The notes beneath the pieces were generated by a model. That model was not told the DNA's origin. It saw only the letters and a list, made by a program, of their open reading frames with translations, and did not search any database. From contig JBAJNN010000006.1 in assembly GCA_036881905.1 (NCBI GenBank), forward strand, positions 1 to 64,000: a stretch of DNA of 64,000 nucleotides, written 5' to 3'. Made by a program: the position numbers and the translations under genes. This stretch comes from JBAJNN01 sp036881905. GTDB lineage: Bacteria > Pseudomonadota > Alphaproteobacteria > Rhizobiales > Im1. Below are positions 53,484 to 63,764 of the stretch, one piece after another (position 1 is the stretch's first letter; each line of letters begins with the position of its first letter).

Positions 53484-54884
53484 ATGAACAAACCCGCTGC
53501 TTATCTGGTCAAAGACATCGCCCTGGCCGATTGGGGCCGCAAGGAAATCGCAATGGCCGAGGTGGAAATGCCCGGGCTGATGGCCTTGCGCGGGGAATTT
53601 GGCGCGGCAAAGCCGCTCAAAGGCGCGCGCATCGCCGGTTGTTTGCATATGACGATCCAGACCGCGGTTCTGATCGAGACGCTGATTGAGCTGGGCGCCG
53701 AAGTGCGCTGGGCCAGTTGCAATATTTTCTCGACCCAGGATCATGCCGCCGCGGCGATCGCCGCGCGAAATATTCCGGTCTTTGCCCATAAGGGCGAATC
53801 ATATGCCGAATATTGGGATTATGTCGATCGCATCCTCGAATGGCCCGATGGTGAGCCCGCCAATCTGATTTTAGACGATGGCGGCGACGCGACCTTGCTG
53901 GTGCTTGAAGGCGCCAGGGCCGAGCGGGACCCGTCATGGCTCGAAAACCCCGCCGGCGAGGAACAAGACGCCATGTTCGCCACCATTCGCGCCAGGCTCT
54001 CCGACACGCCGGGGTGGTATGGTCGGGTGCGTGACAGCTTGAGGGGGCTGTCGGAAGAGACCACCACCGGCGTTCACCGTCTCTATGAGTTGCAGAAGAA
54101 AGGCGAGCTTCCTTTCCCGGCCATCAACGTCAATGACAGCGTCACCAAATCCAAATTCGACAATCGCTATGGCTGCCGCGAATCTCTGGTGGATGGGATT
54201 CGCCGCGCCACCGACGTCATGATGGCGGGCAAACTCGCCGTGGTTCGTGGTTATGGCGATGTCGGCAAAGGCTCCGCGCAGTCTCTCAAAAGCGCCGGCG
54301 CGCGGGTGGCGGTGACCGAGATCGATCCGATCTGCGCGCTTCAGGCGGCGATGGACGGCCACGAAGTACGCATTCTCGAAGATGTTGTCCCCGAGGCCGA
54401 TATTATCGTCACCGCGACCGGCAACAAGGACGTGGTCACGCTTGAGCATGTGCGCGCGATGAAAGACATGGCGATTGTCTGCAATATCGGGCATTTCGAC
54501 AATGAAATCGGGGTAGAGGGCCTACGCAATTATAAATGGACCAATGTCAAGCCGCAGGTCGATCTGATCGAGAAGCCGGATGGCAAGCGCATCATTTTGC
54601 TGTCGGAGGGTCGTTTGGTCAATCTCGGCAATGCCACCGGTCATCCGAGTTTCGTCATGTCGGCCTCCTTTACCAATCAGGTTCTGGCGCAGATGGAATT
54701 GTGGACTCATGGCGCGAATTACGCCAACGGGGTTCATGTGCTGCCCAAGAGGCTCGATGAGAAGGTCGCCTGCCTTCATCTCGACAAGCTGGGGGTCGAA
54801 CTGACGACCTTGTCGGCCGAACAGGCCTCTTACCTCGGCGTGGAACAGAACGGTCCGTTCAAGCCGGACCATTATCGGTACTGA
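53484..54884 (+). CDS. ahcY: Adenosylhomocysteinase
   Basis: NAD-dependent enzyme that splits S-adenosylhomocysteine to adenosine and homocysteine, clearing the product inhibitor of methyltransferases. 466 residues from ATG 53484 (a frame to 53445 adds 13 residues). NAD-binding GYGDVGKGSAQSLK, substrate-binding LHMTIQTAVLIETL, NDSVTKSKFDNRYGCRESL and the terminal KPDHYRY are all diagnostic. Includes the 40-residue insert typical of bacterial/plant forms. I saw no SAH- or SAM-type riboswitch upstream. Confidence 0.97.
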   Translation: MNKPAAYLVKDIALADWGRKEIAMAEVEMPGLMALRGEFGAAKPLKGARIAGCLHMTIQTAVLIETLIELGAEVRWASCNIFSTQDHAAAAIAARNIPVFAHKGESYAEYWDYVDRILEWPDGEPANLILDDGGDATLLVLEGARAERDPSWLENPAGEEQDAMFATIRARLSDTPGWYGRVRDSLRGLSEETTTGVHRLYELQKKGELPFPAINVNDSVTKSKFDNRYGCRESLVDGIRRATDVMMAGKLAVVRGYGDVGKGSAQSLKSAGARVAVTEIDPICALQAAMDGHEVRILEDVVPEADIIVTATGNKDVVTLEHVRAMKDMAIVCNIGHFDNEIGVEGLRNYKWTNVKPQVDLIEKPDGKRIILLSEGRLVNLGNATGHPSFVMSASFTNQVLAQMELWTHGANYANGVHVLPKRLDEKVACLHLDKLGVELTTLSAEQASYLGVEQNGPFKPDHYRY

Positions 54885-54998
54885 GCCGCGATCATGCTGG
54901 AGCGTCCAGTCAAAACCGAGTCACGGAAACGCTCCAAGGCTTTGTTTTTACGCCATTCCGAACGCAAACCCGTGTCACACTCTTGCTGGAATCGCTCT

Positions 54999-55778
54999 AT
55001 GAACGCCACGGCGCCAACCCTGCCGGCAGGCTATCGGCTTATTGTTTTCGACGAGATCGATTCCACCAATAGAGAGGCGGCCCGTCTCGCCCAAGCCGGG
55101 GAGACCGGGCCAGTGTGGGTGTGGGCCAACGCGCAGACCAAGGGCCAGGGACGGGCGGATCATTCATGGGTTTCCGAACGGGGCAATCTCTATGCGACGC
55201 TCATGACCGGCTTTTCGCGAGCAAGACCGACGGAGCTGGGCTTCGCCATGGCGCTGGCGCTTTATGATGCCGCGGCGCGATGCCTGCCGGATCGCGCAAA
55301 TGCCCCCTTGGCGCTCAAATGGCCGAACGACCTTCTTGTCGATGGCACCAAAACAGCCGGGATATTGCTTGAGACTGTCGGCAGGCGCGAAAATGACGGG
55401 GTAGTGCTCGTGGCGGCAGGCTTTGGTCTTAACGTCACACGAAAGCCGGCCATCGCCGGTTGTCGCCTGGCCTGTCTCGCCGATTTCGGCGCGAAGGCCG
55501 GTGTGGCCGATGCTCTCGACTATCTCGCCGCTTCGGTCGAAACCTGGCTGACGCGGTGGGATAATGGCCGCGGCTTTGCCGCAATCCGGCAAAGCTGGCT
55601 GGCCCGCGCCCATGGTCTGGGCCGGCCGATGACGGTTAGAACCGGGCAACGGCGACAGGAAGGCGTATTCGAGGATCTGGCCCCTGACGGGGCGTTGCTC
55701 TTACGTCTGGGCAACGGTCGGCTAAAACGCATTTTGGCCGGAGATATAGCCATACCGGATCGCAATAACGGGCCGTAA
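54999..55778 (+). CDS. birA: Biotin-[acetyl-CoA-carboxylase] ligase
   Basis: Attaches biotin to the carboxyl carrier protein. 259 residues from ATG 54999 (GGAAT upstream). Class I form with no N-terminal DNA-binding domain, so it cannot act as a repressor. Motifs: DEIDSTNREAARL, biotin loop KGQGRADHSWVSERGNLY, and LKWPNDLLVDGTKTAGIL with the catalytic Lys. birA-rnj is a common alphaproteobacterial pair; here only 1 bp separates them. Confidence 0.94.
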   Translation: MNATAPTLPAGYRLIVFDEIDSTNREAARLAQAGETGPVWVWANAQTKGQGRADHSWVSERGNLYATLMTGFSRARPTELGFAMALALYDAAARCLPDRANAPLALKWPNDLLVDGTKTAGILLETVGRRENDGVVLVAAGFGLNVTRKPAIAGCRLACLADFGAKAGVADALDYLAASVETWLTRWDNGRGFAAIRQSWLARAHGLGRPMTVRTGQRRQEGVFEDLAPDGALLLRLGNGRLKRILAGDIAIPDRNNGP

Positions 55779-55779
55779 T

Positions 55780-57504
55780 ATGAGACGTTGGACGCAGGCG
55801 GGGCGACATGACGGGCCAATGACGAGCCAAGACTTGCAAAACAAGACCGGCGAGCTGGTGTTTCTCTCGCTTGGCGGGATCGGTGAGATCGGCATGAATT
55901 GCTCGCTCTATGGGCTCGGTCCCGCCGGAGACCGGCGCTGGCTGATGGTCGATCTCGGCATGACCTTCGCCGGAGAGCATGAACCGGGAATCGATGTCAT
56001 TCTGCCCGATATATCCTTCATCGAGGGCGAGCGTTACCGGCTCTTGGGGCTGGTCGCGACCCATGCTCATGAGGATCATATCGGGGCCATTGCCCATTTA
56101 TGGCCGCGGCTGCGGGCGCCGATCTACGCCACGAAATTTGCCGCGAGCCTGCTCGCGCATAAGCTGGACGAAGCCGGAATCGAGGGCGAGGTTCCGCTTC
56201 GCGTCATCCCCGGGGGCCATCGCTTTACGCTGGAGTGCTTCGATATTGAACTGGTCGGCGTCAACCACTCGACGCCTGAATCCAATGCCGTGATCATTCG
56301 CACGCCCCTCGGCACCGTTGTGCATAGCGGCGATTGGAGGATTGATCGTAGGCCCATGCTTGCGGCCGCCACCGATGAAACCCGCCTGCGCTGCATCGGG
56401 CGCGAGGGCTGCCTTGCCCTGGTCTGCGATTCCACCAATGCCATGTCGGAGGGCGACTCGCCGGGCGAGCGCGATGTCGCCGAGACGTTGGCGAAGCTTA
56501 TCCATGACGCCGAAAGACGGGTGGTCATCACCTCGTTTGCTTCCAATGTCGCGAGGCTGAACGCGGTCGAACGGGCGGCAAGGACCTCCGGTCGCCGCAT
56601 CGTCACGGCCGGACGCTCCATGCGCCGGGTCATCGAGGCCGCCCATCGCTGCGGTTATCTGAAGGATATGGCCGCTTTCCTGCCGGAAGAGGCTTTCGCG
56701 GATCTACCGCCAGAACAGGTGGTGTGCCTGTGCACCGGCAGTCAGGGCGAACCCCGTGCCGCCATGGCGCGCATTGCCGATAACAGCCACCCGCTGATTG
56801 CTCTCGACGAGGGCGATCTGGTCATTTTTTCGTCCAAAACGATCCCCGGCAATGAACGAGCCGTCATTGCCATTGAAAATCGGCTGGCCCGGCGCGGTAT
56901 TGATGTCGTCACGGAACATGACGCGCTTGTCCATGTCACCGGCCATCCGCGCCGCGAAGATCTGAAGCAATTCTATCGCTGGGTAAGGCCTCGATATGTG
57001 GTGCCAATCCACGGCGAGGCCCGCCACATTATGGCCCATGCCGGTCTTGCCCGCGATGCGGGGCTTGCCGCCCTGCCGCTTGCCGGCAATGGCCGGATGC
57101 TGCGTCTCGCCCCGGGAAAGCCTGAAATTATCGACGAAGTGCCACATGGCCGCCTCATGGTCGATGGCCAGGTGATCACTCGGCAAGAGGGTGCGGCGAT
57201 GCGGACACGGCGCAAACTGTCATGGGCCGGCATGATTGTGGTGTCTCTCGTCATCGACGCTCATGGCGAGCGTGTCGGCGCGCCGCAAATCATCATGGCG
57301 GGCATTGCGCATGAAACGGCCACCGCTACGCCGACAGAGGCGATCATACATGATCTTATCGAAGACACGTTCACCAAGTTGGCACCAACACAGCGTTGCG
57401 ACACCGGTCACATGGGTGAAGCGCTGCGCCGCTCCATCCGCCGCGCAATGCTCATCCACTGGGGCAAAAAACCGCTCTGTCGGGTGATCATTCATCGTAA
57501 CTGA
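55780..57504 (+). CDS. rnj: Ribonuclease J
   Basis: Metallo-beta-lactamase/beta-CASP nuclease with endo- and 5'-3' exonuclease activity in RNA decay and rRNA maturation. 574 residues (561 from ATG 55819). Metal site TH-A-HEDHIG (94-102), GDWRIDRRP, ITSFASN of the beta-CASP motif A, and VPIHGEARH (His of the metal site). The C-terminal domain (about 470-574) is present and ends in a basic segment. Confidence 0.95.
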   Translation: MRRWTQAGRHDGPMTSQDLQNKTGELVFLSLGGIGEIGMNCSLYGLGPAGDRRWLMVDLGMTFAGEHEPGIDVILPDISFIEGERYRLLGLVATHAHEDHIGAIAHLWPRLRAPIYATKFAASLLAHKLDEAGIEGEVPLRVIPGGHRFTLECFDIELVGVNHSTPESNAVIIRTPLGTVVHSGDWRIDRRPMLAAATDETRLRCIGREGCLALVCDSTNAMSEGDSPGERDVAETLAKLIHDAERRVVITSFASNVARLNAVERAARTSGRRIVTAGRSMRRVIEAAHRCGYLKDMAAFLPEEAFADLPPEQVVCLCTGSQGEPRAAMARIADNSHPLIALDEGDLVIFSSKTIPGNERAVIAIENRLARRGIDVVTEHDALVHVTGHPRREDLKQFYRWVRPRYVVPIHGEARHIMAHAGLARDAGLAALPLAGNGRMLRLAPGKPEIIDEVPHGRLMVDGQVITRQEGAAMRTRRKLSWAGMIVVSLVIDAHGERVGAPQIIMAGIAHETATATPTEAIIHDLIEDTFTKLAPTQRCDTGHMGEALRRSIRRAMLIHWGKKPLCRVIIHRN

Positions 57505-57628
57505 CGGCCCGAAATGGCCTGCGCATTGCATTGCCCATGGCAACCGAAACGCCAGAGATTCCCTTTGTGGATGCGCTTTTCGGCCGGATCTGCTATAGGT
57601 TTCCGATCGGCAACGAGCGGTATCGACC

Positions 57629-59878
57629 ATGGGCCAATCCGTAATCTCCCGAGACGGCAAGGGCATTGAATCCGTCACATTGCGCCAAGCGCTGGAAGAG
57701 CGCTATCTCGCCTATGCATTATCCACCATCACGGCAAGGGCGTTGCCCGATGTGCGCGACGGTCTCAAGCCGGTTCACCGCCGCCTGATCCATGCCATGC
57801 GCCAACTCAAACTCGACCCGGATTCGAGGTTCAAGAAATGCGCTCGCGTGGTCGGCGACGTCATTGGTCGCTATCATCCACATGGCGATCAGGCGGTCTA
57901 CGACGCTCTGGTGCGCCTTGCCCAGGATTTCGCCGTGCGTTACCCGCTGATTGAGGGGCAGGGCAATTTCGGCAATATCGACGGCGATAACGCCGCGGCC
58001 ATGCGCTACACCGAATCGCGGCTGACCGAGGTCGCCCAACTGCTGCTTGACAGCATCGATGAAAATACGGTCGATTTTCGCGACACTTACGATGGCGAGG
58101 ATCGCGAGCCGGTGGCTTTGCCGGGCGCATTTCCCAATTTGCTCGCCAACGGGTCATCCGGCATCGCCGTCGGCATGGCGACCTCGATACCGCCTCATAA
58201 CGCCCATGAGTTGTGCAGCGCCGCGCTCCATCTCATAAAACACCCCGATGCGGGATCGGACAAACTCGTCGAGTTCGTGCCCGGCCCCGATTTCCCGACC
58301 GGGGGGGTGATTGTCGATGGGCGCGAGAACATCCTCGAAGCCTACAGGACCGGGCGCGGCGGATTTCGCCTTCGCGCGCATTGGCGAGGCGAAGAGCTCA
58401 AGCACGGCGCCTGGCGGATTATCGTGACCGAGATTCCCTATCAGCTGCAAAAGGGGCGGTTGGTGGAAAGAATCGCGCAATTGCTGCAACAGCGGAAATT
58501 GCCGCTTTTAGGCAATGTCTACGATGAATCGGCGGAAGATACCCGTCTGGTCCTGGAGCCGCGCAGCCGGACGGTCGATCCGGTCCTGCTGATGGAGCAG
58601 ATGTTCAAGGCCACCGATCTGGAAACGCGCATATCGCTCAACATGAATGTGCTGACGGGAGGGCGCATACCGCGGGTCTTGTCGCTCTCGGAGGCCCTCA
58701 AACACTGGCTTGCCCATCGCCGCGAGGTTTTGGCGCGCCGGTCGCGGTTTCGCCTCGACCGGATCGCCCATCGCCTCGAGGTGCTGGAGGGCTATCTTGC
58801 CGCCTATCTCAATCTCGATGCCGTTATCCGCATTATCCGCGAGGAGGATGAACCGAAGGGGCGATTGATTGCCGCTTTTGCGCTCAGCGCGGTTCAGGCC
58901 GAAGCGATTCTCAATATGCGTCTGCGCGGCTTACGCAAGCTGGAAGAAATGGAGATAAAAAACGAGCATGGCGCATTACGCGAACAACAAGGCGAGTTGC
59001 AGGCGCTGTTGGCGAGCGAGGACCGGCAATGGCAACGCATCGCCGAGGAGATTCGCATTGTCAGAACGCGCTTCGGCAAGAATACCCGCCTTGGTCGCCG
59101 CCGCACTGCCTTCGCGCCAATGCCGGCAATCGATACCGATCTGCAAAAGGCGATGATCGAAAAAGAGTCGATCACCGTCGTGTGTTCGCAAAAGGGCTGG
59201 ATTCGCGCGCTCAAGGGCCATCTGGACGATGTACACTCTGTCTCATTCAAGTCGGGCGACGGGCCCTGCTTCATGTTTCATGCCACAACGACCGATACTC
59301 TTGTTATTTTCACATCCTCCGGCCGCGCCTTCACTCTCGGCGCCGATCGCCTGCCCAGCGGGCGCGGCCATGGCGAACCGCTGCGTCTGATGGCCGATAT
59401 TGACCCCGGCGCCCATGCGATTGCGCTGTTCGTCCATTATCCGGGAACCAGGCGTCTGGTCGCGTCCTCCGACGGACGCGGCTTTATGGTTGCGGAAGAG
59501 GATCTGCTGGCCAATACCCGCAAAGGCCGGCTGGTGCTGAAGGTGAAGGAACCGGCGCGGGTCCGGCTATGCGTCGCCGTGCCCCAACAGGCGGATCATG
59601 TGGCCGTGGTCGGGGAAAATCGTAACCTTTTGATCTTTCCACTGGCGCAAATGGCGCAAATGGCCAGAGGGCGGGGGACCCGGCTGCAAAGTTACCGGCA
59701 GGGCGGCATCCGCGACATCAAAGCCTTCCGGCTGGAGGACGGTCTGAGCTGGGCCGACTCTTCGGGCCGAACCCGTAGAGTCAACGAACCGCATGACTGG
59801 CTTGGCAAACGCGCCGGGACCGGCCGCGCATGCCCTAAGGGATTCCCGCGCACCAACCGTTTCGGGGACAATTCGTAG
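57629..59878 (+). CDS. parC: DNA topoisomerase IV subunit A
   Basis: Decatenates daughter chromosomes with ParE. 749 residues. Breakage-reunion domain with catalytic Tyr127 in AAAMRYTESRLT and QGNFGNIDGDNAA; then coiled coil and a C-terminal beta-pinwheel. The quinolone-resistance region reads HPHGDQAVYD: Gln88 stands where E. coli ParC has Ser80. ParC rather than GyrA is preferred because the GyrA-box is absent and the length is 749. parE is not in the window. Confidence 0.94.
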   Translation: MGQSVISRDGKGIESVTLRQALEERYLAYALSTITARALPDVRDGLKPVHRRLIHAMRQLKLDPDSRFKKCARVVGDVIGRYHPHGDQAVYDALVRLAQDFAVRYPLIEGQGNFGNIDGDNAAAMRYTESRLTEVAQLLLDSIDENTVDFRDTYDGEDREPVALPGAFPNLLANGSSGIAVGMATSIPPHNAHELCSAALHLIKHPDAGSDKLVEFVPGPDFPTGGVIVDGRENILEAYRTGRGGFRLRAHWRGEELKHGAWRIIVTEIPYQLQKGRLVERIAQLLQQRKLPLLGNVYDESAEDTRLVLEPRSRTVDPVLLMEQMFKATDLETRISLNMNVLTGGRIPRVLSLSEALKHWLAHRREVLARRSRFRLDRIAHRLEVLEGYLAAYLNLDAVIRIIREEDEPKGRLIAAFALSAVQAEAILNMRLRGLRKLEEMEIKNEHGALREQQGELQALLASEDRQWQRIAEEIRIVRTRFGKNTRLGRRRTAFAPMPAIDTDLQKAMIEKESITVVCSQKGWIRALKGHLDDVHSVSFKSGDGPCFMFHATTTDTLVIFTSSGRAFTLGADRLPSGRGHGEPLRLMADIDPGAHAIALFVHYPGTRRLVASSDGRGFMVAEEDLLANTRKGRLVLKVKEPARVRLCVAVPQQADHVAVVGENRNLLIFPLAQMAQMARGRGTRLQSYRQGGIRDIKAFRLEDGLSWADSSGRTRRVNEPHDWLGKRAGTGRACPKGFPRTNRFGDNS

Positions 59879-59911
59879 CGCAAGACAGGCGATATGACCG
59901 CCGCTTTCCCG

Positions 59912-60667
59912 TCACTCCATCAGCGTCCAGCCGGCTTCGGTAAGATGTTCCTGCGGCAGAAAACGGCGCTTGTAATCCATTTTGCCCGAGCCAGACACCC
60001 AATATCCCAGATACAAATAGGCCAGTCCCATTTTTTTCGCGCGCGTGATGTGTTCGAGAATGACATAGGTGCCGAGGCTGCGATGCGTCCGATCGGGGTC
60101 GAAAAAGGAATAGATCATGGACAACCCGTCCGTGAGACGATCCGTCAGGGCCACCGCGGCCAGCCCGTCCTTGGCCGGTCCCGGTGGTCCCGACTGGGCA
60201 AGCGAAATATCCGGCGCGTAGCGATATTCGACCAACGCGGTCTCGACATGAGAATCCTCGACCATGGAAGCATAATCGCCCATGCTCATATCGGCCATGC
60301 CGCCGTTATTGTGACGAGTCTCGACATAGCGCCGGAACAGCGAATATTGCTCGCTCGTCGCGCGCGGTGGACATAGACGGGCGGCAATATCCCCGTTGGT
60401 CTTCCATACGCGCCGAAAGCCGCGGGTCAGGCGAAAGCGATCGACCGGCACTCTGACCGACACGCAGGCCTTGCACCGCTTACAGGCGGGACGGTAAACG
60501 ACATTCTGGCTGCGCCGGAACCCGGCATGGGTGAGCATCTCATTGAGGTGGCGCGCATCATTCTCATGCAATGGCGCGAAGAGCTTGCGTTCGAAACGGC
60601 CGGGCAGATACGGGCATGGTGACGGCGCCGTGATGTAAAGTTTTCGCAATGCCCTGTCTTCATACAT
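59912..60667 (-). CDS. bpt: Aspartate/glutamate leucyltransferase (Bpt/Ate)
   Basis: 251-residue tRNA-protein transferase that adds leucine (or arginine) to proteins with N-terminal Asp/Glu, marking them for ClpS/ClpAP. CxxC-type zinc or cluster motifs: PACKRCKACVSVRV; then SLGTYVILEHITRAKKMGLAYLYLGYWV, the GNAT-like core. Family length 240-260. Convergent with parC; divergent neighbours give no functional link. Confidence 0.9.
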   Translation of the reverse strand: MYEDRALRKLYITAPSPCPYLPGRFERKLFAPLHENDARHLNEMLTHAGFRRSQNVVYRPACKRCKACVSVRVPVDRFRLTRGFRRVWKTNGDIAARLCPPRATSEQYSLFRRYVETRHNNGGMADMSMGDYASMVEDSHVETALVEYRYAPDISLAQSGPPGPAKDGLAAVALTDRLTDGLSMIYSFFDPDRTHRSLGTYVILEHITRAKKMGLAYLYLGYWVSGSGKMDYKRRFLPQEHLTEAGWTLME

Positions 60668-60700
60668 GATCGGACCTCTTTGCGACCATCAACGCCCCGG

Positions 60701-62569
60701 TTACGCCAACCCATAATACCATGGAGCGAACACCGAGAAGGTCAACCATATCAGCAGGACCAGCGGAACGCCGGCGCGCAGAAAATCGGAGAATCGATAA
60801 TGGCCGGGTCCCATGACCAGAAGATTCGTCTGATACCCTATCGGCGTGGCGAAACAGCAATTAGCGGCAAAAATGACGGCGTAAACGAAAGGATGGGGAT
60901 CGACATTGGCTGTTCTGGCCACGCCGATGGCGATTGGCGTGAACAGCAGTGCGGTTGCCTGATTCGACAACAGATTGGTCAGGATGGCAATGAGCAGAAA
61001 CAGGGCGGACAGGACAACGCTCACCCCCGCGCCGTCGAACGTGGTAACGACGTGATGGGCAAGGAAATACGCGCCCGATGTTTTTTCCAGCGCCAGCGCC
61101 ATGGCCGCTCCGGCCGCGATCAACATATAGATGCGGAAATCGAAGGCCCGACAGGCCTGACGGACATTCATGCAGCCGGCCCCCACCATGAGAACCGAAC
61201 CGGTGAGCGCGGCGACAACAATGGGCAAAACCCCACTCGCTGCGGCGCTCACGGTTGCCACAAAGATGGCGAGCGCGCGATTCGCCAGTCTGGCATCCGG
61301 CAATTCCGTCACCGAAGCTTCAAGCACCAGAATATCGTGATCGCGCCTGGAGCGATGCAGCCGGTCGCGCGACCCCATGATCAGCAGAACATCGCCGGCC
61401 TCGACCAGGATCTTATCGAGGCGTGAGCGCAACATTCTGCTGCGCCTTTGGATTCCAAGAACGATGCAGCCGGTCTGGGCGCGAAACCCGGTCTGTTCGA
61501 TGGCGCGCCCGATAAGGCGCGATCCGGGCGCCACCACGGCTTCAACCAGCACAATTTCACCGCTGCCCCGTTCCCGGGCGGACGGTTCCGCGTCTCCGTC
61601 ATGACCGGTTCGAGCAGCGGTCAGGTCCGAGGCGAGAATGCTGTTTTTGGCCTTGAGCGCCTCGGCCAATACGCTGCGCGTGGCGGCAAGAACGATCACA
61701 TCGCCGGTTTGCAAGGTCACGTCTTCAAATGGCGGCAGATAGGCGTGTTCGCCACGCTGGATCAGGCGAATCGTCATCTCCTTGAGTGATGGGAACAGTC
61801 CGGAAATGGCTGCCTTCCCGTTGAGAGGATGATCCGGCGCGATTTCGATCTGGACGATAAACTGCCTGCCGTCCCCGCCCTCGGCGATAGATGAAATCAT
61901 GCTTTGTCGCGCCCGCAACAGGCGCGGCGCAATGAGCAAGACATAAAGCCCTCCCACCGCAAACAGCACGATGCCGGGGATAAAGAAATCGAAAAAGCCG
62001 ATCGAACCGAGACCGGAGCGCGCGGCGCTGTCCGCGACCAGAAGGTTGGTCGAAGACCCGATAACCGTGGTCATGCCGCCCAATATGGTCAGGAAACTTA
62101 AGGGAATGAGGATCTTGGAGGGGCTGAAGCGCAGCCGCAGGGTCAGTGTGGCGATGATCGGAATGAAGATTACGACAACCGGCGTATTGTTCATGAAGGC
62201 GGAGATGGCGGCGGCCGTCAGCACAATGATGATGAAAGTCAGCCATGGATAGCGGGCGCCGAAACCGGTCAGTCGCCGGGTCGGGACCTCAAAAGCGCTG
62301 GTCTGATAAAGCCCCTGCCCGATGACCAGCAGGGCCATGATGGTGATCACCGCCGGATTGGCGAAACCGGATAAAAATTCATCTGGACGCAAAAGGACCT
62401 CGCCTTGCGCGTTCTTAAACGGCAGAAAATGGAAGAATACCATCAAGGCGGTGATCACACTCGTCGAGACCATCTCCAATGGCCAGCGTTCGGTGATATA
62501 GGCGACAATCGCAACGCCGATGAGCGCGAAAGTCACCCACATATGCAGGTCGAAGGCGGCGTCCGGCAT
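60701..62569 (-). CDS. SLC13/DASS family permease with two RCK_C domains
   Basis: 622-residue membrane transporter: about 11-12 helices flank a central cytoplasmic region with two TrkA-C (RCK_C) regulatory domains (about 215-300 and 330-420). Motifs of the anion:sodium symporter family are seen, NNTPVVVIFIPII with the SNT-like site and SNQATALLFTPIAIG near the C-terminus, each in a re-entrant-loop position. The substrate could be a dicarboxylate, sulfate or another anion. Located between bpt and ubiG without operon partners. Confidence 0.88.
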   Translation of the reverse strand: MPDAAFDLHMWVTFALIGVAIVAYITERWPLEMVSTSVITALMVFFHFLPFKNAQGEVLLRPDEFLSGFANPAVITIMALLVIGQGLYQTSAFEVPTRRLTGFGARYPWLTFIIIVLTAAAISAFMNNTPVVVIFIPIIATLTLRLRFSPSKILIPLSFLTILGGMTTVIGSSTNLLVADSAARSGLGSIGFFDFFIPGIVLFAVGGLYVLLIAPRLLRARQSMISSIAEGGDGRQFIVQIEIAPDHPLNGKAAISGLFPSLKEMTIRLIQRGEHAYLPPFEDVTLQTGDVIVLAATRSVLAEALKAKNSILASDLTAARTGHDGDAEPSARERGSGEIVLVEAVVAPGSRLIGRAIEQTGFRAQTGCIVLGIQRRSRMLRSRLDKILVEAGDVLLIMGSRDRLHRSRRDHDILVLEASVTELPDARLANRALAIFVATVSAAASGVLPIVVAALTGSVLMVGAGCMNVRQACRAFDFRIYMLIAAGAAMALALEKTSGAYFLAHHVVTTFDGAGVSVVLSALFLLIAILTNLLSNQATALLFTPIAIGVARTANVDPHPFVYAVIFAANCCFATPIGYQTNLLVMGPGHYRFSDFLRAGVPLVLLIWLTFSVFAPWYYGLA

Positions 62570-62748
62570 GGAAATTTCGTCCTTTCAGGGCTTCCGCGAG
62601 ACGCGTTGATCCTTGTTACGTGGACGTCACGGGGGACATGGCAAACCGGCTCACGATATATGAACAGGTTCAAAAACGCAAAAAGACCGCGTTCCGACAA
62701 CAGGGGCGGAGACTTCTCGGATATTGAACGTCCTAAGTTGGCGCAGCA

Positions 62749-63489
62749 TTATCCAGCCCGGACGGCAAAAATCATGTAGTTGACGCCCAAATCCTTGGAA
62801 AGGGCCCATTCATCGGATAAAGGCTTGTAGACGACGCCCATCATGTCATGGCGGACCAGCCCCCCTTGCGACACCAAGTCGCCAAGCTCTTCAGGGGTGA
62901 TGAACTTCTCCCATCGATGCGTCCCGCGCGGCAACCAGCCCAGGACATATTCGGCGCCGATAATGGCCAAAGCAAAGGATTTCAGCGTCCGGTTGAGAGT
63001 GGAAAGGATCATGGCCCCGCCCGGACGAACCAGAAGGGCGCATTGGCGAATGAACGCCGCCGGTTGCGCGACATGCTCGACAACCTCAAGGCCCAGAACC
63101 ACATCGAAAAATTCTCCGGCGTCGGCCAACTCCCGCGCCGTGGCGACCCGATAATCGACCTCGACGCCCGCTTCGCGAGCATGGAACATTGCAGTTTTGA
63201 TCGTTTCCTCGGCCGGATCGACTCCGACCACCCGTGCCCCCAGCCTGGCAAGCGGTTCCGAGACCAGCCCGCCGCCGCACCCAATGTCGAGAATGCGCAA
63301 ACCCTCAAATGGTTTGAGCGCCGAACAATCACGCTTAAACCAGGCGCAAATTCGTTTACGAATATACTCTAAGCGAACCGGATTGAATTTGTGCAATACG
63401 GCGAATTGCCCTTTCGGGTCCCACCATTGCGCGGCAAGTGCGGAGAATTTTTCAATTTCTCCGGGATCAACCGTTGTCGTGAAAACCAT
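62749..63489 (-). CDS. ubiG: Ubiquinone biosynthesis O-methyltransferase UbiG
   Basis: Performs both O-methylations in ubiquinone synthesis using SAM. 246 residues. EIEKFSALAAQWWDPKGQF is the family start; SAM motif I LRILDIGCGGGLVSEPLARLG; then GVDPAEETIKTA and LGLEVVEHVAQP; and LSTLNRTLKSF with WLPRGTHRWEKFI. Divergent from lysC across 275 bp, the usual arrangement in alphaproteobacteria. Confidence 0.95.
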   Translation of the reverse strand: MVFTTTVDPGEIEKFSALAAQWWDPKGQFAVLHKFNPVRLEYIRKRICAWFKRDCSALKPFEGLRILDIGCGGGLVSEPLARLGARVVGVDPAEETIKTAMFHAREAGVEVDYRVATARELADAGEFFDVVLGLEVVEHVAQPAAFIRQCALLVRPGGAMILSTLNRTLKSFALAIIGAEYVLGWLPRGTHRWEKFITPEELGDLVSQGGLVRHDMMGVVYKPLSDEWALSKDLGVNYMIFAVRAG

Positions 63490-63764
63490 GGGCGGATTTT
63501 ACCCTCTCGGGCTTGCCGACCGACAGTTGGTTACAATGATCGGTCCAGCTCCTTGTAAATTGACTTTCGCTCATGCCGCTGAGTTTATATGATCTGGTCG
63601 TCATAACCAATCCCGACCATAAGCGTTCAGGGGAAAATATCACTGTCAGGCCGCAATAACCCTGGGAGTCCTGTTCTCAGCGATGCGATCTTCTCCCGAT
63701 CCGCAATCGGGGTGGATTATCGGGAATTAACCGCGATCAACACATAAGGCAAGAGATTTGGGTC

